Position numbers and translations under genes: made by a program. Source: Aquimarina sediminis (GTDB lineage Bacteria; Bacteroidota; Bacteroidia; Flavobacteriales; Flavobacteriaceae). From it: DNA of 64,000 bases. The stretch is from positions 310,001-374,000 of the forward strand of contig NZ_POYJ01000002.1 of the NCBI RefSeq assembly GCF_002895435.1. The letters run 5' to 3'. A model generated the notes under the pieces. That model had not been told where the DNA came from. It worked only from the letters and a program-made list of their open reading frames with translations, and searched no databases. Shown piece by piece: positions 33,637 to 43,700 of the stretch; the stretch's first letter is position 1; every line of letters begins with the position of its first letter.

Positions 33637-35685
33637 TTATCTCATTACCGTTATAGAACCTTTTCTGACTACGGAATTATTTTTTGTGATTATAAAATAA
33701 TAGATCGGATCCTGACCCGATGACTTAGAATTCTCTGCAGGCCAATTATTCTGATAACTAGACGATACAAAATCAACCTGACCACGGGAACTATAAATCG
33801 TAACCTCTACATCCTGCTGATTAAATAAAGAAGGAGGCAACAACCAATTATCATTAATACCATCATTATTGGGGGTAACTACATTGGGAACAATCTCTGA
33901 ATTACCCGCCTCTTCGGAAACCGTAATAGGTTGTGAGTCTACAATACAGTCTTGTAAAGTAATGCGCACAAAATAAACGCCTCTGGTATCAACAACTATA
34001 GAATGACTACCCTGACCACTTACTATAGTCTCACCATCAACCGCCAACTCATTATCGCCGTCAACAACTAAAAACCACTCGTATGTATAATTACTACTCT
34101 GTGCAACACTGAGAGTAACCGTAGATCCAAATGAAAGAAATCCAGGATCGGAATCTATAACAACTGTATCGCCTAAAAACTCAACCGTCAAATCATTTGA
34201 ACGTGCAGTATCCATACCTGAGTCACGAAGTGTAGCTTCTAAAGCATAAACCTCGCCTAAATTATCTGAACCAACACTAAGTGTAGTCTCGGTAACTCCA
34301 GTAGATTGAGTACCCAAAAACCATTCAAAATCAAATAGTGGGTATTGTTCCTCTAGAATAGGAACCTCGGTTCCTGTAGAAGTAACACCATATAAGGTCT
34401 CTAATCCCAATGTACTGGTAGTAGCATCACAATCTAAAATCGTAGAAATCTCTGTACGAAAACCTACTGGCTCAAAAACTTCAGTTATAGCCTCCAAAGT
34501 ATCCATACACACATCATTGGCAAAGACACTGGCACTATAAACGCCAGGGTTTGTTACATCAATAGACAAAGCTCCCGGATCTGTAATCGGAAGCACGCCT
34601 TGAAAACTTATACCGTTTCGAAACCATTCTACAGTACTGCCCGAAGTAGGCGCATTGGTAGTTATCGACAACGTTAAACTCGTTTGGGTCGGTAACAACA
34701 TCACCTGGGGAGGCGGCTGAGTCAGAATATCTGAACCCAAATTGATAACCTCTACCGGATCTGTGGTGATAGAACAGGTTTCTGTACCAATTACATTTAC
34801 AGTATAAATACCAGCAAAATTACTCTGTGGCAAATTAACAGATGGACCATCTAGTTCGGGAACCAAAACACCATCTTTAAACCACTCATAGGTAAAACCT
34901 GGATCTGATACACTAGTCGTTAATATTTTTACATCACTTGGACAAAAACTCTGCGGTGATGGTTCATTGATTCGTACTGTAGTAGTGTTAAAATCCATAA
35001 CCTCTACAGTAGCCGTATCAAAATTAAAGGCAGGATTACAACTTCCAAAATTAACCTGAACAGTATATGTTCCTATTTGGTTAATATTTTCCAAGGTATT
35101 TCCAGATTCTCCCGAGATAACAGTACCATTAAAAGACCATATATATTCTGGAAAATCACCAGGCAAAGCGGTTAATGTAGCGGACTCTCCATCACACAAT
35201 GCCACAGTATTGGCTTCTATATTTGATCCAGTTAATGTTACTCCCTGAGAAAAATCAAAATAATAGATAGGAATATTTTCTCTTACATCACTTAATGTAC
35301 TTGTCGCTGGTACATTTACTCTTAAACTATAATTTTCTCCTCTTAAATCCGTAGGAATTGGAAAAGAGGGAAATTCAATATCGCCTCCAGGCGGGATAGC
35401 TATACTTGTAGTAAATCTGGTTAGTTCTCGAGTTACCCCATCAGAAAACACGCCATTTTCATCAGACAATTCTAAAACAAATTCTGTTCCTGATGCAAAC
35501 AAAATATTAGCCTGTGCCATGGCCTCACGATTAGGAGTATTTTGATTTACACAGAGTATTGTTGCCGTGGCTCCACCAATAGAGAAGAAAGGAGCAGATA
35601 TATCTTGACCATTAGCTTTCAATGAAGAAAATAGAAAGCTAGTCACTATAGCAATTAATGATATGAGGTTAAGTTTTTTTTCCAT
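33637..35685 (-). CDS. sprC: SprC-like secreted protein with T9SS type B C-terminal domain, cluster 1
   Basis: A 682-residue secreted protein from ATG 35685; an in-frame start 33 bp upstream would precede a poor leader. The signal peptide ends near residue 26 (KANGQ). The body consists of Ig-like beta domains with paired cysteines and YEWFKDG or YEWFLV strands (PKD/Ig type). The end is a type B sorting domain with the hallmark VTPNNDGINDNW and a closing KGSITVMR. It is the first gene of cluster 1, in the place of F. johnsoniae sprC, which belongs to the sprCDBF operon. Its C-terminal ~370 residues are almost identical to SprC-2, whereas the first ~300 differ at many positions. Its exact role in motility is not established. 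Confidence 0.75.
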   Translation of the reverse strand: MEKKLNLISLIAIVTSFLFSSLKANGQDISAPFFSIGGATATILCVNQNTPNREAMAQANILFASGTEFVLELSDENGVFSDGVTRELTRFTTSIAIPPGGDIEFPSFPIPTDLRGENYSLRVNVPATSTLSDVRENIPIYYFDFSQGVTLTGSNIEANTVALCDGESATLTALPGDFPEYIWSFNGTVISGESGNTLENINQIGTYTVQVNFGSCNPAFNFDTATVEVMDFNTTTVRINEPSPQSFCPSDVKILTTSVSDPGFTYEWFKDGVLVPELDGPSVNLPQSNFAGIYTVNVIGTETCSITTDPVEVINLGSDILTQPPPQVMLLPTQTSLTLSITTNAPTSGSTVEWFRNGISFQGVLPITDPGALSIDVTNPGVYSASVFANDVCMDTLEAITEVFEPVGFRTEISTILDCDATTSTLGLETLYGVTSTGTEVPILEEQYPLFDFEWFLGTQSTGVTETTLSVGSDNLGEVYALEATLRDSGMDTARSNDLTVEFLGDTVVIDSDPGFLSFGSTVTLSVAQSSNYTYEWFLVVDGDNELAVDGETIVSGQGSHSIVVDTRGVYFVRITLQDCIVDSQPITVSEEAGNSEIVPNVVTPNNDGINDNWLLPPSLFNQQDVEVTIYSSRGQVDFVSSSYQNNWPAENSKSSGQDPIYYFIITKNNSVVRKGSITVMR

Positions 35686-36568
35686 GATATCACACTTATA
35701 ATTAAAGTGAATATGCAATATTAACTTTGCGATTTGGGGCGCTTGTTAATAATATTGTTAATATATTTTTTACCAAGACATAAAATTATAAATTAAATGT
35801 TTATATCAAACTAAAATTTAACTTTTTTTTGTAATAATTTTCTGACCTTTTATTCTGTGCTAAATTTTGACCAAAGCTATTGCAAACCTAAAATACCTCT
35901 CAATATACATAAAATTTTGTTAATCAAAGTATTGTAAACAGCCAAAAGATATTTATAAATGCTTAAACAAGGGTTAAATTTCCCTTCTTTTTGGAAATAA
36001 AACTAGGTATTAACGTTAAAAAATAATATAATCTTTTTATATTATGATACGTTCAACGTAAACCAAAAACTCTAAAAAAGGCAACTTTTTTCGATTAAGT
36101 GTAAAAAATAGTGTTGCAAACTCAGTGTTAAAAAGAAGCAGAATTCTATTTATAACCTCATGAATTTTCAAATAACGAAGCTAGATTGAGCAATATATTA
36201 TAAATACAGATTTTTATTAACGCTTTTTTTACATATTATCTGATTTCGAAGCCAAATTTGACCAAAAAGTAATTTTGTAGTATTATCTTTTGATTAAGTC
36301 ATTGTTACATAAAAAGTTGGTTGATAACCTTATCTATTTTACTTTAATTACGCTTCCAAAATTAGCAAAAACTTGGTTGACATATGAGTAGCTCAAATCA
36401 TCTACAACTTTTGGTTGCATTCTAATGCTGAAGATAAATATTTAAAAAAGGTTAAAACCCTTTCAATTTACCACCGCTATAAACATGTTTCATTACTCTA
36501 AAACAAGAATAAGGTCTTTTAAAGTTATGGAGTTAGTTCTCCAAAATGATAAACAATAAAAAGATTGT
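35686..36568. other. AT-rich non-coding region upstream of sprC-1
   Basis: About 880 bp without a credible gene. It holds candidate minus-strand promoter boxes near 35872-35890, a GATTTGGGGC motif at 35731-35740 that recurs upstream of sprC-2, and two copies of a TTTGACCAAA sequence near 35867 and 36245. Nothing else is recognised. Confidence 0.6.
35872..35890 (-). promoter_or_regulatory. Candidate -7 boxes of the sprC-1 operon
   Basis: On the minus strand TAGCTTTG (35872-35879) and TAGGTTTG (35883-35890) both fit TAnnTTTG. Either gives a leader of roughly 180 nt before sprC-1. A convincing -33 TTTG is not seen, though ATTG lies at a suitable distance. Confidence 0.35.
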
Positions 36569-36600
36569 AATAGGGTAATTATTTTGAAAATTACCCTATT
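36569..36600 (-). terminator. Putative terminator of cluster 2
   Basis: A perfect 12-bp stem (AATAGGGTAATT/AATTACCCTATT) with an 8-nt loop, followed on the minus strand by ACAATCTTTTT. It lies 220 bp after the sprF-2 stop codon because the MITE-like element at 36636-36802 sits between them. Confidence 0.55.
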
Positions 36601-36630
36601 AAACCTAAGAATCTATTGATTTTGTTCGTA

Positions 36631-36807
36631 TTAAACCCGGATTATGCATTAGAACTTCGTTATGAAGCTCGAAAATGCAATAAAATATGATGTTTTATCA
36701 AATTGAGCATAGCACCGCTACGGTTAATTTGAGAAACATAACAAAGTGATATATTTTGAAGCAGTTTCGGGCTGTAGTAGATTTTCTAATGCATAATCCG
36801 GGTTAAA
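36631..36807. mobile_element. MITE-like element with 19-bp terminal inverted repeats and TTAAA target duplication
   Basis: The 167-bp element occupies 36636-36802. Its left end CCCGGATTATGCATTAGAA is matched exactly in inverted orientation by TTCTAATGCATAATCCGGG at 36784-36802. A TTAAA direct repeat flanks it (36631-36635 and 36803-36807). The interior is an imperfect palindrome with no coding capacity, so it could fold into a long hairpin in RNA. It lies 12 bp beyond the sprF-2 stop codon and before the likely terminator. A transposase acting in trans, perhaps of an IS with similar ends, is inferred. A decayed relative lies at 50759-50885. Confidence 0.75.
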
Positions 36808-36819
36808 GCTTTTCTTCTA

Positions 36820-37779
36820 TCAGTAAGTACATCCACATTTACTTTGTCTACATCCAAAATCAAAGCCTAAGGTAATCATATGAGATCCTGCTGCAGTGGT
36901 AGGCTCTAAAACCTCATTCACATTAACCTGATAACCATAAGCTACATAAAAATTAGACTTCTTGATACCAATCATAGGTGAAACAGATAAGGGCTTAAAA
37001 TCCTGATCAACCAAAGAACGTAAACTAATACCTGCCCAATAATAATCACCTCGATGCATCTTACGAACCTTTAAGTTAAGATCAGTCGTAGATCGACCAT
37101 CCCCAGCAAAATTCTGATACAAAACCGAAGGCTCAACCTCAATATCACTAAATCGATGATAAAAGGTATAACCAGAGTAAATATAATAGTTCTGAATCTG
37201 AGAAGGCTCTGTAGGATTAAAATCATCTATCTGCTTCTGTAACAAGTTTACTGCATTGGCACTCAAAAAGAAACGACCCAAACGATATAGCATCGCTATA
37301 TCAAAATTAGAATCATTAACACTAATATCTGCCAATCCAGGACTAAATGGATTATCCGGATCACCATTGTTGAAGTCTGATGTGTCAATACCAAACTGGG
37401 TGAACTTATAACTGATACCAAAGGACAGATATTGATTGTTATACTCACTCAATGTTAAATGATGAGCAAACGATAACTGAATACCCTTCTGAGTGGTAAA
37501 TCCATTGTGGTCATTAAACAAAATAGCACCAACTCCTGAACGATCTGAAATCCTACCATCTAAAGACAAAGATTGGGTCCCAGGAGAATCCTCAATACTA
37601 ACCCACTGCTCAAAACCGGAAGCACGAACCTGCCAACAGTCACCAATACCAGCATATGCCGACGATATCAAATAAGGATTGTCTGCAATATATTGGTTCT
37701 GTACTGGTGCAAAAAACTCCTGCCCAATACCAGAATAGCTCGCCAATACACTAAATAGTATTATAATATGTCTCTTCAT
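36820..37779 (-). CDS. sprF: PorP/SprF-family T9SS outer-membrane protein, cluster 2
   Basis: A 319-residue paralogue of the cluster-1 SprF with the same barrel plan and Cys-rich tail. Differences lie mainly in the signal peptide (RHIIILFSVLASYSGIGQ); in the mature part I see only Q/H in FNDxNGF, N/S in PFxPGLAD and S/A in FDIxMLY. It should serve as the outer-membrane partner for the type B cargo of cluster 2 and could replace SprF-1. It starts 95 bp after the chimeric gene and is followed by a MITE-like insertion 12 bp beyond its stop codon. Confidence 0.9.
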   Translation of the reverse strand: MKRHIIILFSVLASYSGIGQEFFAPVQNQYIADNPYLISSAYAGIGDCWQVRASGFEQWVSIEDSPGTQSLSLDGRISDRSGVGAILFNDHNGFTTQKGIQLSFAHHLTLSEYNNQYLSFGISYKFTQFGIDTSDFNNGDPDNPFSPGLADISVNDSNFDIAMLYRLGRFFLSANAVNLLQKQIDDFNPTEPSQIQNYYIYSGYTFYHRFSDIEVEPSVLYQNFAGDGRSTTDLNLKVRKMHRGDYYWAGISLRSLVDQDFKPLSVSPMIGIKKSNFYVAYGYQVNVNEVLEPTTAAGSHMITLGFDFGCRQSKCGCTY

Positions 37780-37874
37780 CTAATATTAAAAATTACAGAT
37801 CATTAAATCGTTTCTATTTCTATTTCCCTTGGTTGTATCCATATAATTCATTATTCACTTGGATTAATATTATC

Positions 37875-40682
37875 TTATCTATATAATGTGAAGTGACCTG
37901 TAAACTCTCTATTATCAATATCATTAAGAATAATGGTAAACCAATAATCTCCCGATGGAAGTTCCTTACCTTGACAAAGACCATCCCATCCTTGTTCATC
38001 TCCCTTAAACTCTGCCAGCATTCTTCCGTATCTATCAAAGACTATAACCTCCATGTTCTCAAAGAAAAATGGATCATTTGGATCTGGAGAAATCTGACTC
38101 GGGTACCAAAAACGCTCCTCAACTGTACTATTTGGACTATCTGGTGTAAAGTAATTCGGAATACGGATATTGATATAGGTCAAACTCTCAACACTAATCG
38201 TCTCACATCCATCTGCATCCAAAACTCGTATTACATAATTACCTGTCTTATGAATCGTAAAAATGTTTCCTTCCAATTTTGTATAATCTGATGGGTCTAA
38301 ATCAGCGATACTCATACCATCTTCCAAAATAGTGATGTAGAATGGATCATTCTCAAATGGTCGCCCGCCTGAAGCTATAATCTGATACTCATTAGGATTC
38401 TGAGCATTACCCGTCATCTGAGCCACTGGAATTGCCAATGGAGTATACTCAATAATCTCTATATTACCTACCGTCTGAGTACAATCCTGAAACTCCATAA
38501 CACCTTCATAACTTCCTGGACTAACCTCAAAGATACCTGTCAAATTAGAGTTGTTAGCTGGATTAGAAGTACCATTGATACCATTTAAAGTATAAATAAT
38601 ACCTAATCCTTCTGACTCAGTAATGATATCAAAGTCCACAAAATAACGCTCATCACTAGTCATTACAACATTTGAAGGATCACTATAGTCGTATACAGGA
38701 CATTCTAAACGTGGAACCAAAGTCGCTCCTAGATTAACGTCTGGTTCTATATCAAGATTAAAAGCTCCCTGACAATTTGGATTGTTTTGAGAATCTCTAA
38801 TAAATAAAGTCGTAGTACCTCCTGATAAACCGCTAACAAACAAATTAGATGGATCTATTACCGGTAAATAAGTAACCCCATCAATACTCCAGAAATAACT
38901 AGGATCACTTGTATTAGCTGGTGGTAAGCCTCCTGTAATAGATACAGTTGCTGTACCATTCATATCACCCGTGCAATCCCCTGATGTTATAACAGTTACT
39001 GTAGCCAAAACAGGAGCTGGTTCTATGATTAAAATATCTGGAACTTTTTGTAAACAACCATTATTATCCCTAACCTCTACCCGATACGTATCTGCTGGTA
39101 GATTTGTAAAAGTATGCTCTCCTAAAACATTGTCTAAATCATCCTCTATTAACGTAACCACCGCATCGCCTGAACTATCATATAGAGAATAAAAATAAGG
39201 TGATGTACCACCAGTTGGTCCTGATAGAGGTGGAACTCTTACAATCTCCACATGAATACCACCATCATTCTCATCATTACACGAAATAGGACTGGCAGTA
39301 ACTTCTATATCCAAAGATAGTGGCTGAACAATGCTAAAAGAGGTAACATTATCAACACAATCTCCACTGGTAACAGTATAGATATAGGTCCCTGCTAGTA
39401 AACCTCCAAAGAAACTAGAACTTTGAGGACCCACCGCAACGGCAGCGCCTAAGTAATCTACTCCAGCAATACTATACATATAATTGCCTAACCCTCCTCT
39501 AGCCACAGCATCTACAGAACCTGTCGGCTCACTGAAACAACCAATATCAAAATTGCTTGAATCTAGAGTAACAACAAAAGAATCAGGGTCTCTTACCTGA
39601 ATACGTGTGGAAGCTGGTGACTCACACAAATTACTATCACGCACATAAAAATCATAATCTCCCTCCGGTAGGTTGATAAACGTATCTTCTGCTTGCCATA
39701 CAATAGCACCGCCATTTAGACTAGATCCATACTCATATCCTGCTATACCACCTTCTGCAGTAACCAAAATAGTATTAGGATTTGCAGTCAAACAACTAAT
39801 ACCGGTAGAAGTAACGTCTATCGTAACTGGTGGTGGAGCATTAATAACAACTGGGCTAATCACGTCACATGATAAATCATCTGAAACAGTAACAATATAA
39901 TTACCAGGCTTTAAACCTGTCCACTGGAATGTATTTGTAGGACTCCAAATGGCAGTCGATTGAGAACCATCAGGGAAAATTAACATAAAGTAAAATCTAC
40001 CCTGACCACCCGTAGCTGTAGCAGTAATAATACCATCCTCACTATCTGCACAACTTAAACTAATCGGTGCAATTGGGTTTAGTCCCAATGGTGTTGGAGG
40101 CTGAATGTTTATGCCACTACGATCCCAATTATTATAATTATCACTAACCAATATAACATAGTCGATACCCGCTGGTGCAACACCCCCATCCAATCCTCCA
40201 AAGAATGGATTAGGACTAAACGGCACTAAAACACGACCAAACGAATCTTCTAGTTGATATACTAAGTCACCTCTACCTCCATAAGCATCTGCCACCACAA
40301 TAGCATCATCACCAGGAGTACAACTCTCAGCCTGTAACAGACTGACAAAAAGAGATATCGGTGCTGGTTGACTAATAATAGTAGTATTCGATACCTCGTC
40401 ACAAAAGGGAGTGCCCAAGGCTTCTACAGACATCCCAAAAGTACCTCCTGATAAGTTTATAGTAGGTAATAAATTCGTAATCGTTCCTACTCTAGCTGGA
40501 ACCACAACAGCTCCAGTACCTGTATTGGTAACTGTATATTTATAGTCATCAACACCAGCACATGCAGCGGGTATTATATAGGGATTACCTGCAATACACT
40601 TGTTTTTTGCCAGTGCAAAAGACTCCCGCCCAATACCATAGTAGCTCGCAAACAGACTAAATAGTATAATATATTTCTTCAT
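37875..40682 (-). CDS. Chimeric sprF::sprB gene: SprF N-terminus fused to SprB repeats and type B domain
   Basis: A 935-residue open frame. Residues 1-44 match the start of SprF (YYGIGRESFALAKNK against YSGIGQEFFAPVQNQ; AGNPYIIPAACAG against ADNPYLISSAYAG). From about residue 46 it becomes SprB (YTVTNTGTGAVVV) and continues through some nine SprB-type repeats to the complete type B sorting domain ending GHFTLYR. The 53 bp before it match the sprB-sprF intergenic region. The simplest origin is a tandem duplication running from mid-sprB into early sprF. The SprF signal peptide is preserved, so a short exported adhesin is possible. The long intact frame argues against a simple pseudogene, but the first ~300 residues have many changes from SprB-1. 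Confidence 0.85.
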   Translation of the reverse strand: MKKYIILFSLFASYYGIGRESFALAKNKCIAGNPYIIPAACAGVDDYKYTVTNTGTGAVVVPARVGTITNLLPTINLSGGTFGMSVEALGTPFCDEVSNTTIISQPAPISLFVSLLQAESCTPGDDAIVVADAYGGRGDLVYQLEDSFGRVLVPFSPNPFFGGLDGGVAPAGIDYVILVSDNYNNWDRSGINIQPPTPLGLNPIAPISLSCADSEDGIITATATGGQGRFYFMLIFPDGSQSTAIWSPTNTFQWTGLKPGNYIVTVSDDLSCDVISPVVINAPPPVTIDVTSTGISCLTANPNTILVTAEGGIAGYEYGSSLNGGAIVWQAEDTFINLPEGDYDFYVRDSNLCESPASTRIQVRDPDSFVVTLDSSNFDIGCFSEPTGSVDAVARGGLGNYMYSIAGVDYLGAAVAVGPQSSSFFGGLLAGTYIYTVTSGDCVDNVTSFSIVQPLSLDIEVTASPISCNDENDGGIHVEIVRVPPLSGPTGGTSPYFYSLYDSSGDAVVTLIEDDLDNVLGEHTFTNLPADTYRVEVRDNNGCLQKVPDILIIEPAPVLATVTVITSGDCTGDMNGTATVSITGGLPPANTSDPSYFWSIDGVTYLPVIDPSNLFVSGLSGGTTTLFIRDSQNNPNCQGAFNLDIEPDVNLGATLVPRLECPVYDYSDPSNVVMTSDERYFVDFDIITESEGLGIIYTLNGINGTSNPANNSNLTGIFEVSPGSYEGVMEFQDCTQTVGNIEIIEYTPLAIPVAQMTGNAQNPNEYQIIASGGRPFENDPFYITILEDGMSIADLDPSDYTKLEGNIFTIHKTGNYVIRVLDADGCETISVESLTYINIRIPNYFTPDSPNSTVEERFWYPSQISPDPNDPFFFENMEVIVFDRYGRMLAEFKGDEQGWDGLCQGKELPSGDYWFTIILNDIDNREFTGHFTLYR

Positions 40683-40735
40683 CTAATATTAAAAATTACA
40701 GATCATTAAATCGTTTCTACTCTATTTAGACACTG

Positions 40736-43700
40736 CTATCTATACAATGTAAAGTGACCCGTAATCTCTCTATTATCCACATCATTAAGAATAATGGTGA
40801 ACCAATAGTCTCCTGATGGTAGTTGCACCCCTTGATAATGACCATCCCATCCTTGTTCATCTCCTTTAAACTCCGCAAGCCTTCTACCATATCTGTCAAA
40901 GACAATCACCTCCATATTCTCAAAGAAGAAGGGATCACTAGGATCTGGTGAAATCTGACGAGGATACCAAAAACGCTCCTCAACCGTACTATTAGGACTA
41001 TCTGGAGTAAAGTAATTCGGAATACGAATATTGATATAAGTCAAATTCTGAACACTAATAACCTCACATCCATCGGCATCTACAACTCGGATAACATAAT
41101 CAGCAGTCTCACGAATCGTAAAGATATTACCCTCTAACTCTGTATAATCTGATTGCTCCAAATCAGCAATACTCATACCATCTTCCAACATAGTAAAGTA
41201 GAATGTATAGAATGGATCATTCTCAAATGGACGTCCACCTGAAGCAATAATCTCATACTCATTAGGATCCTGTGCATTACCTGTCATCTGAGCCACCGGG
41301 ATTGCCAATGGAGTATACTCATTTATATCAATAGTACCTATTGTCTGACTACATCCCTGAAACTCCATAACGCCTTCATAACTTCCTGGACTAACCTCAA
41401 AGATACCTGTCAAATTAGAGTTGTTAGCTGGATTCGATGTACCATTGATACCATTCAAAGTATAAATAATACCTAAACCTTCTGACTCAGCAATAATATC
41501 AAAATCTACAAAATAACGCTCATCACTAGTCATTACAACATTTGAAGGATCACTATAATCATATACAGGACATTCTAAACGTGGAACCAAAGTAGCTCCT
41601 AGATTAACTCCTGGCTCAATATCAAGATTAAAGGCACCCTGACAATTTGAATTGTTTTGAGAATCTCTAATAAATAAAGTCGTAGTACCTCCTGATAATT
41701 TGTTAATAAGCAAACTTGATGGGTTACTAACAGGTAAATACGTTACCCCGTCAATACTCCAAAAATAACTTGGGTCACTTGGATTAGCTGGAGGTAAGCC
41801 TCCTGTAATAGATACAGTCGCTGTACCATTCATATCACCCGCACAATCCTCGGGAGTAGTAGCGATAACCGTAGCCAAAATAGGCGCAGGTTCTATAATC
41901 AAAATATCTGTTCTATCAACAGGGCAACCTAGATTATCTTCTACTTCTACTCTATAGGTATCTGCCGGTAGATCAATAAATGTATGTTCTCCTAAAAGGT
42001 TGTCTGCATCATCCTCTATAAAGGTAAATACAGCATCACCCGCACTATTGTACAAAGAATAGAAATAAGGTGATCTACCTCCTGTGGGACCTGATGGTGG
42101 TGGAACTCTATTGATGCTTACCCGTATACTACCATCAGTCTCTCCATTACATGAAATAGCACGGGCAGTAACTTCTATATCCAAAGGTAATGGTTGAACT
42201 ATTTTAAAAGGTATCCGTATCTCATCGCAACTCGCTAACGGATCTACAGGAATAGTGGTACTAGTAACAATATATTCATAAGAATCTGTACTGGCTAACA
42301 AGCCTCCAAAGAAACTAGTCTCTTGCGTATCCGTAGGACCAGGACCGGGCAAATTCACAGGGTTTCCTAGATAATCTGTTCCCTCTACTCGATATCTATA
42401 ATTGCCCAATCCTCCTTTAACCACAGCATCTACCGAACCTGTTGACTCGCCAAAACAAACGATATTAAAATTGCTTGAATCTAACGTAGCTTTAAATGGA
42501 TCCGGTTTTCGTACCTGAATAGTGGAAGAAGCTGGAGACTTACATTTATTCTTGTCACGTGCATAAAATTCATAATCTCCTGTTGATAAACCGTTAAATG
42601 TATCAGAAGTTTGCCATACAATGGCACCATCATTTAGACTATATCCATATTCATAGTCAGAAGCACCTCCTTTGGCAGTAACCACAACAGTATTGGGGTT
42701 TTCTGTCGAACAACTAACACCTTCTGGGGCAATTTCAATCTCGACCTTTGATGGTACAGTAATAACAACCGGGTTTTGAATCGCCTCACAAGCCAAATTA
42801 TCTGAAACCGTAACAATATAATTGCCCGGTTTTAAATCGGTCCACTGGAAAGTGCTTGTATCACCCAAAACAGCAGCTGATTGCGAACCATCAGGGAAGG
42901 TTAACCTAAAAGAATATGTGCCAGCACCCTGACCTCCCGAAGCAGTAGCCGTGATAATACCATCCTCACTATCTGAACAATTTAAGGTTATCTGATCAAT
43001 AGTGTTTAATTCTAATGGTACGGGAGGCTTAATATTAATTGTAGCAGTCTTATCACACTTATTAGCATCACGAACCCGAATTACGTAGTCAATACCAGCT
43101 GTCGTAAGGCCCCCATCTAATCTATATCCGCCAAAGCGTGGATCACTACTATAGCCAACCAAAACACCACCAGTAGATTCTTCTAATTGATATTCTAAAT
43201 CCCCTGTACCTCCTGAGGCAACGGCCTCGACAGTGGCATCGTTACCAGGAGAACACGTCTCTTTGTTAGTTTGTTTTACTTCTAAGGAAATTTCAGTCTC
43301 TATTTTTTCTATTTCAAAAAAATCAGAAGCTCCTGCACAAAGCCTACTACCAGATACTTCGCTAACCCTAATATAATACTCACCAGGCGCAAGTCCTCCC
43401 GAAACATTAGAATTTATAGTGGTAGGACCTCCACTTGCAGTTACTGGACCTCCAGAAAGTACAGGAGGATCAGAAGGAGTTCCAAATCGATCAAAAATTT
43501 CCCATTGTAAATCAACAGGGTCTGGAACATAACCATCCACGGCAAACTCTATTGCTCCATCATTCTTACCAAAACACTGTTGATGAGTTAGCTCTCCTAA
43601 AGTAACCTTAGGACCATCCAGTGGATTGAGCATAAATGTTTCTTGATATTCACAATTCGTCCCTAGATCTATCACCTTAAAAGTATAACTTTTACCTAGC

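Noticed and set aside
35686-35718. Upstream start for sprC-1 giving MHIHFNYKCDI before the signal peptide.
   Set aside because: The ATG at 35685 gives a standard signal peptide with a short basic start (MEKKLN).
37875-40682. The chimera as a dead pseudogene.
   Set aside because: The frame is open for 935 codons, with an intact signal peptide and sorting domain. Expression is unproven, but the sequence does not show decay by stop codons or frameshifts.
42541-42570. A CACGTG core in the sprB-2 coding sequence.
   Set aside because: Flanks (TCACGTGCAT) do not match parS; a chance six-base palindrome.
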